The position numbers were made by a program, and so were the translations under genes. Shown here in pieces: positions 11,365 through 22,870 of a stretch of 64,000 bases of DNA. A model generated the notes under the pieces. That model was given only the letters and a program-made list of their open reading frames with translations. It did no database searches and had not been told where the DNA came from. Origin of the DNA: Solanum dulcamara (taxonomy: Eukaryota > Streptophyta > Magnoliopsida > Solanales > Solanaceae); assembly GCF_947179165.1 (NCBI RefSeq), contig NC_077248.1, positions 12,737,256-12,801,255 of the forward strand, read 5' to 3'. Position 1 is the first letter of the stretch; every line of letters starts with the position of its first letter.

Positions 11365-12540
11365 CTGGCAATTCAGGCACATCGACGTTAAAAACATAGT
11401 ATGTTGTGGAATATGGGGACTATGCACTCCAACTGCAAATTAAAAATAATGAATGAATATTATATAACATTAATTTCATATAAAATTGATAGTTAATTAG
11501 GTCATACCATCATCATATTGGACATCTTCATTGGAATAGTGAGCATCGTCCTTCTGAGCGGATGATGGCTGATCATTTCCAACATTCGCAAATTCTTCAT
11601 GCTGTCATGAATGTGAAATATTGTAATGCATTTAATAGTTTATATTGGATTCATACTAAACTAAAAATACAACAAATATGATTGTTTCAATTTATATGTA
11701 AATTTTATACTAATTTCATATCAATATTATACTAGTTTCGTACACATTTCATACTAGTTATTTACAAAAAAAAAAATACACAGCATAATGTGTGTGCAAA
11801 ATTACCTGTTTTTGCAATGTTTCACTGAGCTGCATTTTGGAAGACCTAATCTCATCGATAATCAAGTTGATTGAATTATCGATGTATTCTTTCAAATTTA
11901 TTATGTGTTTGTCAATCTTATCAAGATATAAATAAAAATATTAATAGTAATGTTGAAGAATGTAAAAATATAATAAACATAATGGATAAGGGGGTCAAGA
12001 ATATAAATATTATCATTAAGATCTTTTAACTCCTAACGAACCTGTGAAAAAATAAATAAATGAATGAATGAATAAATAAGGATTGAATACTTTATATACA
12101 AAAAATCAGATTTGATGAATAATTTTTTAAGCTACCAACAGTGAAAATTTCTTTCTTCATTTCAAGGTATTTTTCATCTGCGTTCGCATCAGTGTAAGCT
12201 GATGTCGTGTGTTCTTCGGATTGTTGTTGACTGGATGACCCGAATAATATGTTCTGGTATATGGCATTCAACTCTTCCTCCGTTAAGACTATGTTTTTAA
12301 AACTATTCTGAAACGTTGCGTTTTGAAAAATTGGGACTTTAACATCTTCCCTTTTTTTTTACCCTTCTCTGTGGTTTCTTTGTTGTTCACTTGAGTTTTT
12401 TTCTTCTTCGGTGTAATCTTCTTCTTGGGTGTAGCCTTGGGTTGAGTGGGATTCTTCTTCACCGGGATTGCTGGATTCTTCTTCGCCCGTGTGGTATTTT
12501 TTTTATTAACGAGGGTTTGGGTTAAAATATTAAAAGTTGG
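11365..12540 (-). pseudogene. ULP1-type MULE gene, N-terminal Lys-rich part and exon copy 2
   Basis: At the top of the minus-strand gene, about 12515-12130 reads as a lysine-rich segment: 'TTRAKKNPAIPVKKNPTQPK', then 'TPKKKITPKKKKTQ', then 'IVLTEEELNAIYQNILFG' and 'SQQQSEEHTTSAYTDANADE'. This looks like a basic nuclear-targeting region followed by an acidic linker. A further exon near 11905-11820 and the second copy of the duplicated exons (11610-11510: 'HEEFANVGNDQPSSAQKDD') follow. One run of T at about 12352 probably breaks the frame. The order is the one expected for ULP1-type proteins, which carry the protease domain at the C-terminus (here at 7.0-7.8 kb). Confidence 0.55.
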
Positions 12541-13290
12541 TGGTTCAATATTTTAACCACTGTATGCTGATCCTCTACAAATCTTGGACTCTTTCTTGAT
12601 GTTTGATGTTGTTTTTGATTTTTATTCATCGTGTAAAACAGTTGAAATCATGGTGAAGAAATGAGTTGAAATCATGTTGAACAGAAAAGTTTTGAAATGG
12701 AGTAAAAAGTGTTTTGAATTAAGTTGAAGAGAGAAGGTGAAGTAGGAAGAGAAAAAAAAAATTGAAAGCACACGAGGTGTGTGGTGATGGTAACCTGATA
12801 TTACAGTGATTTGATTTGATCTCATTAATGCACCGTCAAATTGTATTCCCCTCCCTCTCTACATAATTATCTCTTATTAATTATGATCTAAATAAAAAAT
12901 TATATAGGAATTAATTTAAATTAATTTTAAATAAATAAAGATATGTTAAAACCTGTAAATAAAATGTTATAAGTGATAAATACTTAAAACTATATTTAAA
13001 ATTTGTAATATTGACTCTTAAATACATATATGATGTGATTTTTCCAAAAATATGTCTATCATATTTATTAATTTTTTCTACACTTCAAAATAATTGCATA
13101 ACCTTTCACTCTCGCTCTATCCCTCGTACAAACTACAAAAAGTATAGAAATGTCATTGGAAGTCCTTTTCTGAAGAAGAAAAAAATCGTCGTACAAAATG
13201 ATACAAAGAAAGAATTATTTCAGCCACTTACTCAATTTTGTTGTAACAAAAAATAATAAAATTAAAAAACTGAAAATAACATATATACAT
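12541..13290. other. AT-rich stretch, no gene seen
   Basis: Probable upstream/outer region of the ULP1-type MULE gene followed by AT-rich DNA. No recognisable coding frame. I could not locate a terminal inverted repeat. Confidence 0.35.
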
Positions 13291-13291
13291 A

Positions 13292-13465
13292 GGGGTGGAG
13301 CCACCTTGAGTTCAGAGGTTTCATTCGAACCCCCTTCGACGAAAAATTATATTATTTATATATAGTTTTATGTATATATAGTATATATCGAACCCCTTTC
13401 GACTAGTTTGTGTGTCTACCCTTTTGATTTTGAATTATCTTAATGAAAATTTTAGTTTCGCCACT
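13292..13465. repeat. Short MITE-like element (ggggtggagcc...tttcgccact)
   Basis: The block runs from 'taggggtggagccacc' to 'tagtttcgccacta'. The ends are only weakly inverted relative to each other ('ggggtggagcc' against 'agtggcgaaac'). Two internal copies of 'tcgaaccccctttcgac'-like sequence lie at about 13334 and 13388. It resembles a dispersed short repeat common near Solanaceae genes. Classification is tentative. Confidence 0.4.
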
Positions 13466-14543
13466 ATATATATATATATAATGTAGACTGATACATGAAC
13501 CCCCAAAAAAAAATCATCAACGTTACAAGAGATTTGTTTGACCCACCAAAGCTATTCTTTTGGGATATTTTAAGCAGTTCTCAAAATATACAAAATAATA
13601 CTCTTTCTATCATTTAGAAAAAATTACGTTCATAAAAAAATTACTAGAATAAGGTATAGTTTATTAAAGTATTCCTATTTAATAAATGTCTATTGAAAAT
13701 TAAACACTAAAAAAGATGAAGCATAAGAATATAATTGAAAAAACATATTAATTTTTGTCTTGAATTCCTAAAGTGACACTTATTTCGAAATTTGTTTATT
13801 TTGTTGCTAAAATGACATTTATTTTGAAACGGAGGAAGTATAACATGTACGTAATGTGACAACTACCACATACATGAAGCAAAACCTAGTACAACAACAT
13901 GCCCAATGTAATCTCACAATGAAGTTTGAGAAAGATATTCTTTCATAACTCTCGACTAAAAAAAATGTTATCAATACAAAATTGAAAGAAAAATAAACTA
14001 GCAAAATAACAAGATAGAATAAAGAAAACGAAGCAACAATTAAGTAGTAAAAAAATGAAATTGGAGCATAGTAAAAGCACCTATATTGGTGCATCTTTGA
14101 TAATAATTGTTCAATTTAACTCGACACGATGGCCAAGTCAAAGAAATATCTATCCACACATTCCACAAATGCTCGAAAGTTCCTCTATTCAATAATTTTC
14201 CTTCTTCGATGTCTTATTCATACACATCTTCTCTTGATTTCCCGAACCACAAACAGTATAATGAGACATAGTGAGAGAATATTTCATAAAGCAATTACTA
14301 ACACAAGAACAAATCAAAAGGAAAACGTTCAGAGACACTGACATGACCAAAAATTAATCCAAAGAACCAACTATAACCCACAAGATATATTCTACCTATA
14401 TATTCCCTTTCTTTTTTTGTTTCTTCTGCTGGAAAAATAAATAAAATCCACAACGCCCAAGGGACCTCTTTCTCTATTCATATCTCGGGTTTAGGTAGCT
14501 AGCAACGTAGCTATGAGATGAAGAAATTAAATGTCTGAACTTC
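13466..14543. other. 3' flank of KH gene; no separate gene
   Basis: AT-rich intergenic DNA on the left. The right-hand 150-200 bases presumably contain the 3' UTR of the minus-strand KH gene. No poly(A) signal could be assigned with confidence, and no coding frame is supported. Confidence 0.4.
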
Positions 14544-17500
14544 TCAACAACCAGTCTTGGGGCGTTTCAATCCACCGGTGTTGAAAGGAGAGACACTGCC
14601 ACTTGGTCCGGGACTCTCATCCCTGAAATTTGAATTTAGCATGGCAAGTTCATGCAATTGTTGTCTCTTTATATAATCCTGTGATTCGTCCTGTAAATGG
14701 TAGCATTGTACAAAGTATGAGGCAGTAAAATTATGTGAATACAATTGGTTTATCTTGAAATGTGCCTAATTAAATAAGTTTATGCTTCAGAAAAGAGGTG
14801 CAACTACTAAGAGAACCTTTTATTCATAAAAAATGTGAACAAAATAGATAAGACCAGACTAGAACCCACCACATGATTTCTGAATATGCAGAAAACATAG
14901 AGACGAAGCTTGAGTTCTAGATACTTTTTCTTTAAATTACTTTTGTCTAAAATACAATAAGTCGTCGTGGTGCCAGATACTTCAACCAATTCTGTCATCA
15001 TAGAGCCCCTATATAAAAAAGGGGCAGCCCGGTGCACTAAGCTCCTGCTATGGGCAGGGTTCGGGGAAGGGCCCAACAACAAGGGTCTATTGTACACAGT
15101 CTTACCTTGCATTTCTGCCAGAGGCTGTTTTCAAGGCTTGAATCAGTGACCTCCTGGTCACATGATAGAAACTTTACCAGTTACTCCAAGCCTAACCTTA
15201 CCTTGCATAGAGCCCCTATATAGTCAACTAATACTTTTTTTTGTTGATAAAGTAGTCAATTGTTAATACTGAGAATTGTATCCTCTTTGTGAGGAACCAG
15301 ATGATACCAAAGATATAGAAAAGAATCATGTGCAGTTCAATTAGTAGCATAAATTCCTGAATGTGCTTAAAGAAGGATTAAATCGAGATGCCTACCACTG
15401 GCTTGAGCAACTCCTCTATAATTTCTTGTGCCCGTCTCAATCTAATATCCACGATATTGGCTGGTAATTCCGCCTCGATTAAAATATGGAGTGGTTCATT
15501 CAGGTGCTCATATCCTGGTATTCCACGCAGGTTCTCCTCCTTGAGATTATCAAACATAAAAACATATTAGAAGTCCAATGATCAGCTCGCTAATGCCTAT
15601 TAAACTAGTTAATGAAACTTCAAAAATAAATATCTGATTTACAGGAAGTCAAAGGAACAAGTTTAATTACAAATCAATTACTTATCAGCATCTGTTAAAT
15701 TAGCTGAAACTTGATTCTCACCAATCTTTAGCTCTTTCTATACTTAACAATACTTTTAGTGGTTATGACAATTTCTTTATATAGCCTAACTAGTAAGACT
15801 TTTACTCCCACATGCCCCATCAGTCCCTTTCTCCGAACCCCCTTCATTTCTACGGAGTATCTTTTTCTTTTCTAGTTAATAGGGGAATATCTCGAAATAG
15901 TCTTCTCTATTGCTCAAGATAATTAATATGTGAACTTATGAAAAATGATAGTTAATAAGTGAATAGATATATAAATATAAAAGCTAGGTGATGACCAAAA
16001 AACGAACTATATATTAAAGACTAAAAAGGAGGAGATTTTGAGCCCTTTTGGATTGGCTTATAAGTTACTTATAAGCTGTTTTCACCTTTTTTGAGTGTTT
16101 AGCTGGCCAACTTAAAGTCATTTTGTGCTTAAAATAAGCTCCAATAAATAATTGGATTTGTTTGGATGGACTTATTTTAAGCAGCTTATAAATCAAAAAA
16201 AATAAATTGGGCTGCACATACTTATTTTTTTAAAACTTATAAGTAATTTTCAACTTATAGGCTACTTAAAATAAGTCCATCCAAACAGGCTCTTAATCAA
16301 GATTTTCCTATTCCTTCACTTATTTCATTTATTTTAGTAGGTACCTTGCCTCCCCTCGATAATCAAATAGGATGGTGAACTACATCATACCTACCTTTAA
16401 TGACCTACCTAGATTACAAGTATAATATAACCCTTCTTTTATGAAGATACTAAGGGAAACAAGGTCAGAAAACCGTATAGATATTAATAAAAAAGGAAGA
16501 TGAACATAGTTTGTGGAAGTTTTGCAGGATGAGCATCAACTTCAACATCGTATCTGATTGGGATGATCAAAATACATGAGATGCTTTTGTTCTAAAGTAC
16601 TTATGAAAGAAAGCTGTACCCAATAAAAGCATCTTGGAAACTTGGCAACTAGTACGTCTGATAATTACAAATGCAGCTAGAGCTAATCAATCAGACAATT
16701 CAACAGACTGGGATAGAATAGAATACTAGCATTACCTGATCCGGGTCCTTTATTGACCCTCTTCCTCTAATATACACACGACATCCTGTAGTAGCTTCCA
16801 CCTGTTTCAAGGAATTGCCCCTTGGACCCAAAAGTCGCCCAACAAAATTGAACTGAAATCCATAGAAAAGTTAGTTCAGCAAGGGTTCATTGGGCCCCAA
16901 ATTAAACTATATAGCACTGACAGCCGATGTGTGAAAACAATAAATAAACCCTTACATTTGGGTAAGTTTCCAATGGAATTTCTAAGCGCAATATCCTTTT
17001 CACAGTGTATGAACTAGGACTTGCTGGTGCCCCGTGCCAGTCCATTGACATTCCAGGAGCTCCACTTAATCTCTGCCACAAATAGATAAAATTGTATTTA
17101 GGATAAAGCAGGGAAATTAAATGGGGAAAAAATAAAGAATCCAGCTAATACACAACACGAAGTGCTCGACACTCAAAGAGGCAAAAAGAAAAAAACAATC
17201 CATAGATATAGTGCACTAGAAATCAATTATCAAATGAATCACCAGCATGGGCAAACTAAAGATGCACACCGTTATAAAGCTTAACGAATGACAGATTGAA
17301 TTTCATTGTATCTCACATGCCAACAGCCAAACGATTTGCTCAATTAATATAAAAGTGCAAACAGTTCCAAAATCATGTGTATTTTCTTCACTCTGTCACC
17401 AATAAATTTCACGTTCTGATCTACAGGCCACTATGCCTAAAGAAATGATAAAAAACAAATTCTGAGTGTGCCAATTCTGTAGTGCAAGGGTCCATCCATA

Positions 17501-20500
17501 TTCTTTTAGGTTGTCAACATTCTAACATTTTAATCTGAATATTGATATCTAGATGGAGAAACTGATTACAGTACCACCACTGAAAGAACATAACTGTTCC
17601 AAAGCTATACGGGAAACAGCCAAATTAGACATCAATGTCAGCCATATTACCAAACATTGCCAAATTGTATGTCCATACTCAATCGTATTCACATCCTTAT
17701 GGATTCAGTATTACATGGAATGCAAGTCAACCCCTTACATTCTTGTTTCTAGATCAAACAAATAATCATCTTCTGATGCTATTCGATAAAAGTTGACATG
17801 GGAAGTAATTACAAGAACCAAGAGAAGTCCCAAACCTGAACAAGACACAAGCAGAATATCCTCTCCTTTACAAATTTAAATGACACAACTGGTTAAAACA
17901 ATCATCATCTTAACATCTAGACCTTTACTATCCAACTTTTACAGGAAAAGACTGGGCAAGCTGATCTCAGGTTCGGTAATGTTGGTTCCAGTTAACCTTG
18001 CCCAGACCTTCATTATGGACTCTTGGACATTAGCATGCAATTGAAAAAGAGGAATTCCAGGATTCATTATTTTGTTTATAATTCTACAAAGCAAAGAACC
18101 AGTTTCTGAACTTGGTGCAGGGAAAAGAGATGTCCTCTTGTCGTGCTGCAAGTAGAACAATATAATGACCACCATTATGCAATAAAGATACAAATGATCT
18201 TTGTTTTGTTCAACCAGTTGTTGATCTTGCTAACTTCCACTAACTTATGCACTTTCCTGTATACATACAATGGTTTTCTATTAGGGTTGTTGAAATCCTT
18301 GTGAACCTTTCTTAGTGATTGTTCTAAATACCTAAGATTTCTCATCTCTCATATAAACCCAAACCAATCCAAATAGGAAATACCAACAAAGAAAACAAGA
18401 AAAGTTGATTATTAAAAGTAATAACATGCATGCCTGTGCACTTAATGTAACATCCCAAGATGCTAACAGAAGCTAGAAATGGAAATATTCTCATCTAGTA
18501 TACTTTTCCAAGTTTATTACAAAGCCAACGTACTTCAATGGTTCATAAAATCCAGTGGAGACATTATTAAAAGTGCATAAATGTGAAAGAATCAAGTTCA
18601 TCAGTAAATACAAATTCTAAATCAAGGCTATTTGTCATATATTCACCATCTTCATACAATAGAAGTAACTCTGCTTGGTGATCTAATATTAGCTACACGT
18701 GTTAACCATTTTGGTACAAAGTAATTTCTATTGTACTCAATACATCATTCACTTGTTCTCTATCAAATTCTCACCGCAATTCCTACCAAAAGTATGAAGA
18801 GTTAAATATATCATGTGTTATATCGAGCAGCATTATACATTTCAGGAAACCGTTAAGAGCTTGCTAGGCGCTAGGCTGCTAGTTGCTTCACTAAATATTA
18901 TCAAGTCAGTGACAAGATCCTTCTCATCTGACATGTAGTGCTGCTGCATTCCCGGTAGATGGCAGTGCACTCTGCACTATTTTCTGACTGAAGTCATTCA
19001 ACATCCACCGACCCACCTCCCTCCTCCCCCTCCCAAAGATAGAGAAAACGGAACAGATCCTTCCAGGGTAGTGTGTATATAGACCTAACCCTACCTTGTG
19101 AAGGTGGAGCCGTTGTTTCTGTAGACCCTCGGCTTAGGTGAAGGTGGCTGAAGGGTTTTAATAATAAAAAAATCACAAGGGTAATAAAAATCAGTACGGT
19201 TACGTTCATCTAGACCATCTTTATTGCAAGGCAGTATACATTGTGCAATAAGCATCTAAATCAAATCCTAGCTAACACTCAGTGTGAGTCTACCTGCTCC
19301 AGCCTTGGTGGCAGGTTTACCTAGTACCTGTGCTTGTAGGCTAGCAGGCTGCCAGGTGGATCAGTTGAGGCACGCGCAAGTTGACCCAAACACCACTATT
19401 ATAAAAAGGAAGAAGTCTAAAGGAAATGTGTAATGACTGAAACGGTTGGGCTTGGCTCTACTCATTAATCGTGCTGTGTGAGCTTCCAAATGCTTCAGAG
19501 CAACCGAAGCTTTCTGGGGTAATCACCAGGCATTCTTCCCTGCTACGTAACAATGGCAGTACCTCGAAACAAATTTAACTAGCTAAACATCAAATGCTTG
19601 ATGGTAGAAGAAACAAGCTAGATTTTCAAGTTCTTATCTCCACGTCTTTAATGGTATGTATGGAAAGCTAAGAAACTAAGTTCTTGAAGGATTGGAGCTA
19701 AGTGCTTATCTGTTTAATAGCAGCAATTTTTTTTTTGAGAATGGTAACTTTTATTCATCAGCATAACGACTATGCAGGTAGCAATATTTACAAGCTAGAG
19801 CTCTTGTGTATCACACCAAAGTTATATACTGTTGAGAAAACCATAGAAATCCTGCCAGCTACAATACTTTTTGCTGAAACATTAGATCTAGATTTGTATA
19901 GCTCAGATATTGTGGTTTTTTACTCTTGTATATGTGACACAGAGTCACGGAGAGAGCAAAGGGACGGTCTTGTTAAGAGAAGAAATATACAACATAGGGT
20001 TAATGGACAACTTGTCAGATACAAGATCACAAAGCTAATTACCTCCTGCGCAAGTCCACTCCAACCACCCAATCCTGTTCCGCCAACATTTGACATAAGG
20101 TTTGGTGAAGTCATAGGGCTGGGACTTCTATGCCGAAACCTATCTAGCTCACCAAAACCTTGGTTTGGCATCATTCCTGATACCCTCACAATCTCTGAAA
20201 ATCAAAATGTAGTCAAGGAAATTGATCACTAAATCAATATTGTAATAATAGCATGATCATATGACAAAACATAGTTAATTACCTGTAAGATCTCTGAAAA
20301 TCAGAATCTAGTTATGGTGATCAAGCATCAATTAAATAGCAGTTCAACTATAATTCACAGCATAGTTTAACAACAAAATTGGCAGCACAATCATCAAAAG
20401 CTTGGGAAACTAACCCAATAAAGTACAATCAGATTAAGAGAAATAAACATCTTATACTATCTCTTTCTGGATAATGAAATGTTACAACTTGAATTAACCT

Positions 20501-21810
20501 CACAAATTCTGAATTCTTAATAACTCGAGGGGCATATCGACCAAAACTAACCCAGATCAAGGATGCAAACATGAAGAACATGCATTTAATATTTCGCATC
20601 TAAACAAGTACAAACTTGCACTGGTCCGATATTCTTTTAGCAATAATTAGCGTAGAATGTCCACTCTCAAGCAGCTAATTCCCTGGATCACTGTTGGTTC
20701 AACTAAATCATACTTCTTATTTTAATCATTCCAGATTTCCGAAAAGTAGTAACTAAACTATCAAAGTTACAAATCCCCCCGGAACGTTTTTTTCCATGTC
20801 CTTGCAAATCCCTCTGAAGATAAATAATAGCACAAAATTTCATGGACATCAGTCTGCCATTTGGAGTAAAACATTTGAGAAGACCCAATTTCATAAAGAA
20901 AAAACAATTTTTTGTACGTCCTTGTCAATTCTCCTGCCATTGCATATTTTTACAAATAGAGCCTTGTTTATGAACATCAAGATGCAAATGAACCTTCACC
21001 AAGGTAAAATGCCACATCAGTGCCTTAAGGATTAAAATTTCTTTCGATTAGCTAATCAAATCTGTTCCACTAACGGAATCATATATACATGAAGATTAAT
21101 TATGTATACAGAGAATCCAGAAAGGGGATAAAATCTAAAAAAGATAATTTCTTTTATTGGAGCACATTCACAACCCCATCACAGTGAGAAGTTGGGCAAC
21201 AACAACAACATACCCCGTGAATCCCTCAAGTGGGATCCCGGGAACGATAAAGTGTACACTAGTTATGAAAAGTTGGGCAAGAACAGATAAAGTAAAACAA
21301 ATGGTGGTCTATGAAGATTAAAAAAAACAATAAAGTCAGATCTAACTTGTCATCTTTTAACCATAAGAAATCAGAACCAATGCAACTAAACCTCTGAACC
21401 CCACCTCATAGAAAGTGCAGATTTACCACAAGAAATCAGAACCAATGCAGCAAAACTTCTGAACCCCCACCCCCACCTCATAAAAAGTGCAGATTTACCA
21501 CAAGAATGTGCTACATATGGCAAAAAATGAAGTTACCTTGATTCAACAGTGTGCTACATATGGGAAGAACTTGCATGAAAGGACCAATCTTTTGATGCTC
21601 TGCCAACAATTCTGACAAGTACTGATTACTGAAAAAAGAAACACGTCATGACGATCACAACCCACAAAACAAATTCAAGAAAATGTAGGATTCAGCAAGA
21701 TTGAAAGAAAAATAACAGAAAAAATTAAACCTTTCGACATCTGGATTAGTTCTAATCTGAGGAGATGCAGCTCTTGAAGGTGAAAAGTTGTGATTATATA
21801 AACCTGACAT
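14544..21810 (-). CDS. STAR/Quaking-type KH-domain RNA-binding protein
   Basis: Seven coding exons, read downward: 21810-21731, 21628-21537, 20194-20043, 17072-16956, 16852-16736, 15539-15396 and 14690-14544. All introns are GT-AG with compatible phases. The product is 282 residues, close to the roughly 286 of Arabidopsis At2g38610-like proteins. Residues 1-26 hold the family start '[20 protein letters not shown]'. Residues 27-58 are the STAR dimerisation motif ('[20 protein letters not shown]'). A Ser/Pro linker ('[16 protein letters not shown]') precedes the KH domain at about 129-235, which has the GXXG RNA-contact loop G156-P-R-G159. Residues 235-258 are the QUA2-like helix ('[12 protein letters not shown]'). 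The tail ends '[17 protein letters not shown]', a likely basic nuclear signal. The family binds mRNA and influences splicing or stability; the exact targets here are unknown. The start at 21810 follows homologues. The frame also stays open upstream to a Met at 21936, which would add a hydrophobic leader that is not conserved. Confidence 0.95.
15016..15205 (-). mobile_element. Full-length Au/TS-like SINE in KH intron 6
   Basis: The minus strand shows an A-box-like start with 'aactggtaaag', a B box in 'gattcaagcc', then the family body and the 3' end 'gtgcaccgggctgcccc' plus a T tract. It is bounded by a perfect 17-bp target duplication, catagagcccctatata, at 14999-15015 and 15206-15222. It lies inside the 705-base sixth intron of the KH gene, in the same orientation as the gene, and leaves both splice sites untouched. 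Confidence 0.92.
16040..16292. mobile_element. Tourist-like MITE in KH intron 5
   Basis: The ends form an inverted repeat of roughly 21 bases: 'gagcccttttggattggctta' on the left and the complement of 'aagtccatccaaacaggctc' on the right. Flanking triplets are ttt/tta, fitting a TWA target with one change. The interior is AT-rich with 'cttataag' words and has no coding capacity. It lies within the 1196-base fifth intron. Confidence 0.7.
17939..18144 (-). other. Unassigned open segment in KH intron 3 with a good acceptor
   Basis: About 68 codons are open on the minus strand from an acceptor-like 'ttctacttgcag' (ending at 18145) to a stop at 17939. The peptide contains '[15 protein letters not shown]' and '[16 protein letters not shown]'. 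I do not recognise it, and KH homologues lack it. It could be an alternative terminal exon of the KH gene, a captured fragment of another gene, or chance. The phase of the preceding KH exon 3 (ends on a codon boundary) would allow splicing to it. Confidence 0.25.
19005..19155 (-). repeat. RTE/TS-SINE 3'-end fragment in KH intron 3
   Basis: The stretch contains 'gacctaaccctaccttgtga' and 'gtagaccctcggctta', the same 3'-end signature seen in the RTE LINE at 62.25-62.35 kb. It is a diverged, headless piece with no visible target duplication. Confidence 0.5.
19724..19930 (-). mobile_element. Possible L1 LINE 3'-end fragment in KH intron 3
   Basis: A T9 run followed by 'gagaatggtaacttttattc' reads on the minus strand as a LINE 3' end with poly(A), comparable to the L1 tail at 56.32 kb. 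No domain remains and the left boundary is uncertain. The long plus-strand open frame crossing this area (to 20232) is antisense to a KH exon and is not a gene. Confidence 0.4.
21195..21266 (-). repeat. RTE/TS-SINE 3' tail fragment in KH intron 2
   Basis: A (caa)n run followed by 'tgaatccctcaagtgggatc' and 'gtgtacact' is the complement of the 3' terminus shared by TS SINEs and the RTE LINE found intact near 62.2 kb. Only the last 70 or so bases are present. Confidence 0.5.
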
Positions 21811-22068
21811 AGCTCTTTTTTCAGGCCAAGTATATATTAAGAAAAGAGTCAAAATGAAATGGGATACCCTGTATATAGCGGGAGAAGACAGACAAAGAGA
21901 AGCAAAAAAAAAAAAGAAAAGGAAAGGAGTAGACAAAAGTGTTGAAAAGTCTGTGAAATTGCTAGAAAGACAGCAAAATCTTCTCTCTTTTCTCAGACTT
22001 GACTGCTAGCATCACTATTTGGTCGCTGCATAAATTGAAATTAATTTACTGTATCTACTGTAATTAAT
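21811..22068 (-). promoter_or_regulatory. Upstream region of KH gene with pyrimidine-rich leader
   Basis: On the minus strand, a long CT/T-rich tract (about 21925-21890) lies some 80-115 bases before the start codon and is followed by 'gctatataca'. Such tracts are frequent in plant 5' leaders. A core promoter or start site cannot be placed from sequence alone. A Stowaway MITE begins at 22071, limiting the unmodified upstream region to about 260 bases. Confidence 0.35.
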
Positions 22069-22070
22069 TA

Positions 22071-22280
22071 CTCCGTTTCAATTTATTTATCTTATTTTTT
22101 TTAATATTTTCCAAAAAAAATATTTTTTTCTTTTTAGTAACTTTTTAATTCCAATTTTTATATGAACATTTTGGTAATTTGACATATATTTAATTTTATA
22201 TCACCAGAGTAAAAAAATTATTTAATATCTTAAATTATATGTCAAGTTAAAATAGGATAAATAAATTGAAATGGAGGAAG
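22071..22280. mobile_element. Stowaway-like MITE
   Basis: It is 210 bp with inverted ends: 'ctccgtttcaatttatttat' on the left and the complement of 'ataaataaattgaaatggag' on the right. It is flanked by TA on both sides (22069-22070 and 22281-22282). This is the Tc1/mariner-type MITE signature with no coding capacity. It lies about 260 bases upstream of the KH start codon. Confidence 0.85.
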
Positions 22281-22341
22281 TATGTATATCTAAATAAAGA
22301 TACCTAAATTTGGTATACATAATTATAATTTGTATAGATGG

Positions 22342-22870
22342 ACCAATCAGAATTGTGACAAAGTGATAAATATTTTTTTATTTTAAAATCAGATGTTTTG
22401 AATCCAAGTCTTACTAACTATATAGTCGCCGTTATAAGGAAGTTTTTTGCCTTATATATAAAACTTTCCGATACAAATTAAATTTTATCAAACCATGCAT
22501 GAAAAACAAAAATATTAAGGGATTGTTTCGTAGGTAGAATGAAGTTGGATATCTCAAAATTAAATTTATTTATTCTAAAATGCTCAAATTAATTATTTCA
22601 CCGTATAAATTCCATCGCACCAATCAGATGGTGTTATTGGACAACGTAATAAAAACTTTTTTTATGTTTTTAAACAGTTATCTCGAATTCGAATCTTACT
22701 AACTATTAACTATGATGGAGTCCTTATGAAGAAGCTTTTTGCTCATATATGGAACTTTTCAATATAAATTAAATTTTATTTGATCAAGCATGCAAAACAA
22801 AAATAATAAGGGATCTTTTCGTACGTAAAATTAAATGAGATATTTCATAATTAAGAATGAAAAAAAATTA
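22342..22870. repeat. Old tandem duplication, period about 277 bp
   Basis: 22342-22590 and 22619-22870 are diverged direct copies. Both begin 'accaatcaga' and continue with 'cttactaact', 'aattaaatttta', 'caagcatgc'-like, 'aaacaaaaat' and 'aagggat-ttttcgta'. No coding frame or known element was recognised. Confidence 0.6.

Noticed and set aside
1..13000. Terminal inverted repeat joining about 90-130 to 12950-12980 as ends of a single MULE
   Set aside because: Only a loose AT-rich similarity ('cttataac', 'caggtt') was seen, too weak to call.
19702..20232. 176-codon plus-strand open frame
   Set aside because: It is antisense to KH exon 3 and intron sequence. The minus strand there encodes a conserved protein with proper splice sites, and the plus-strand peptide has no recognisable features.
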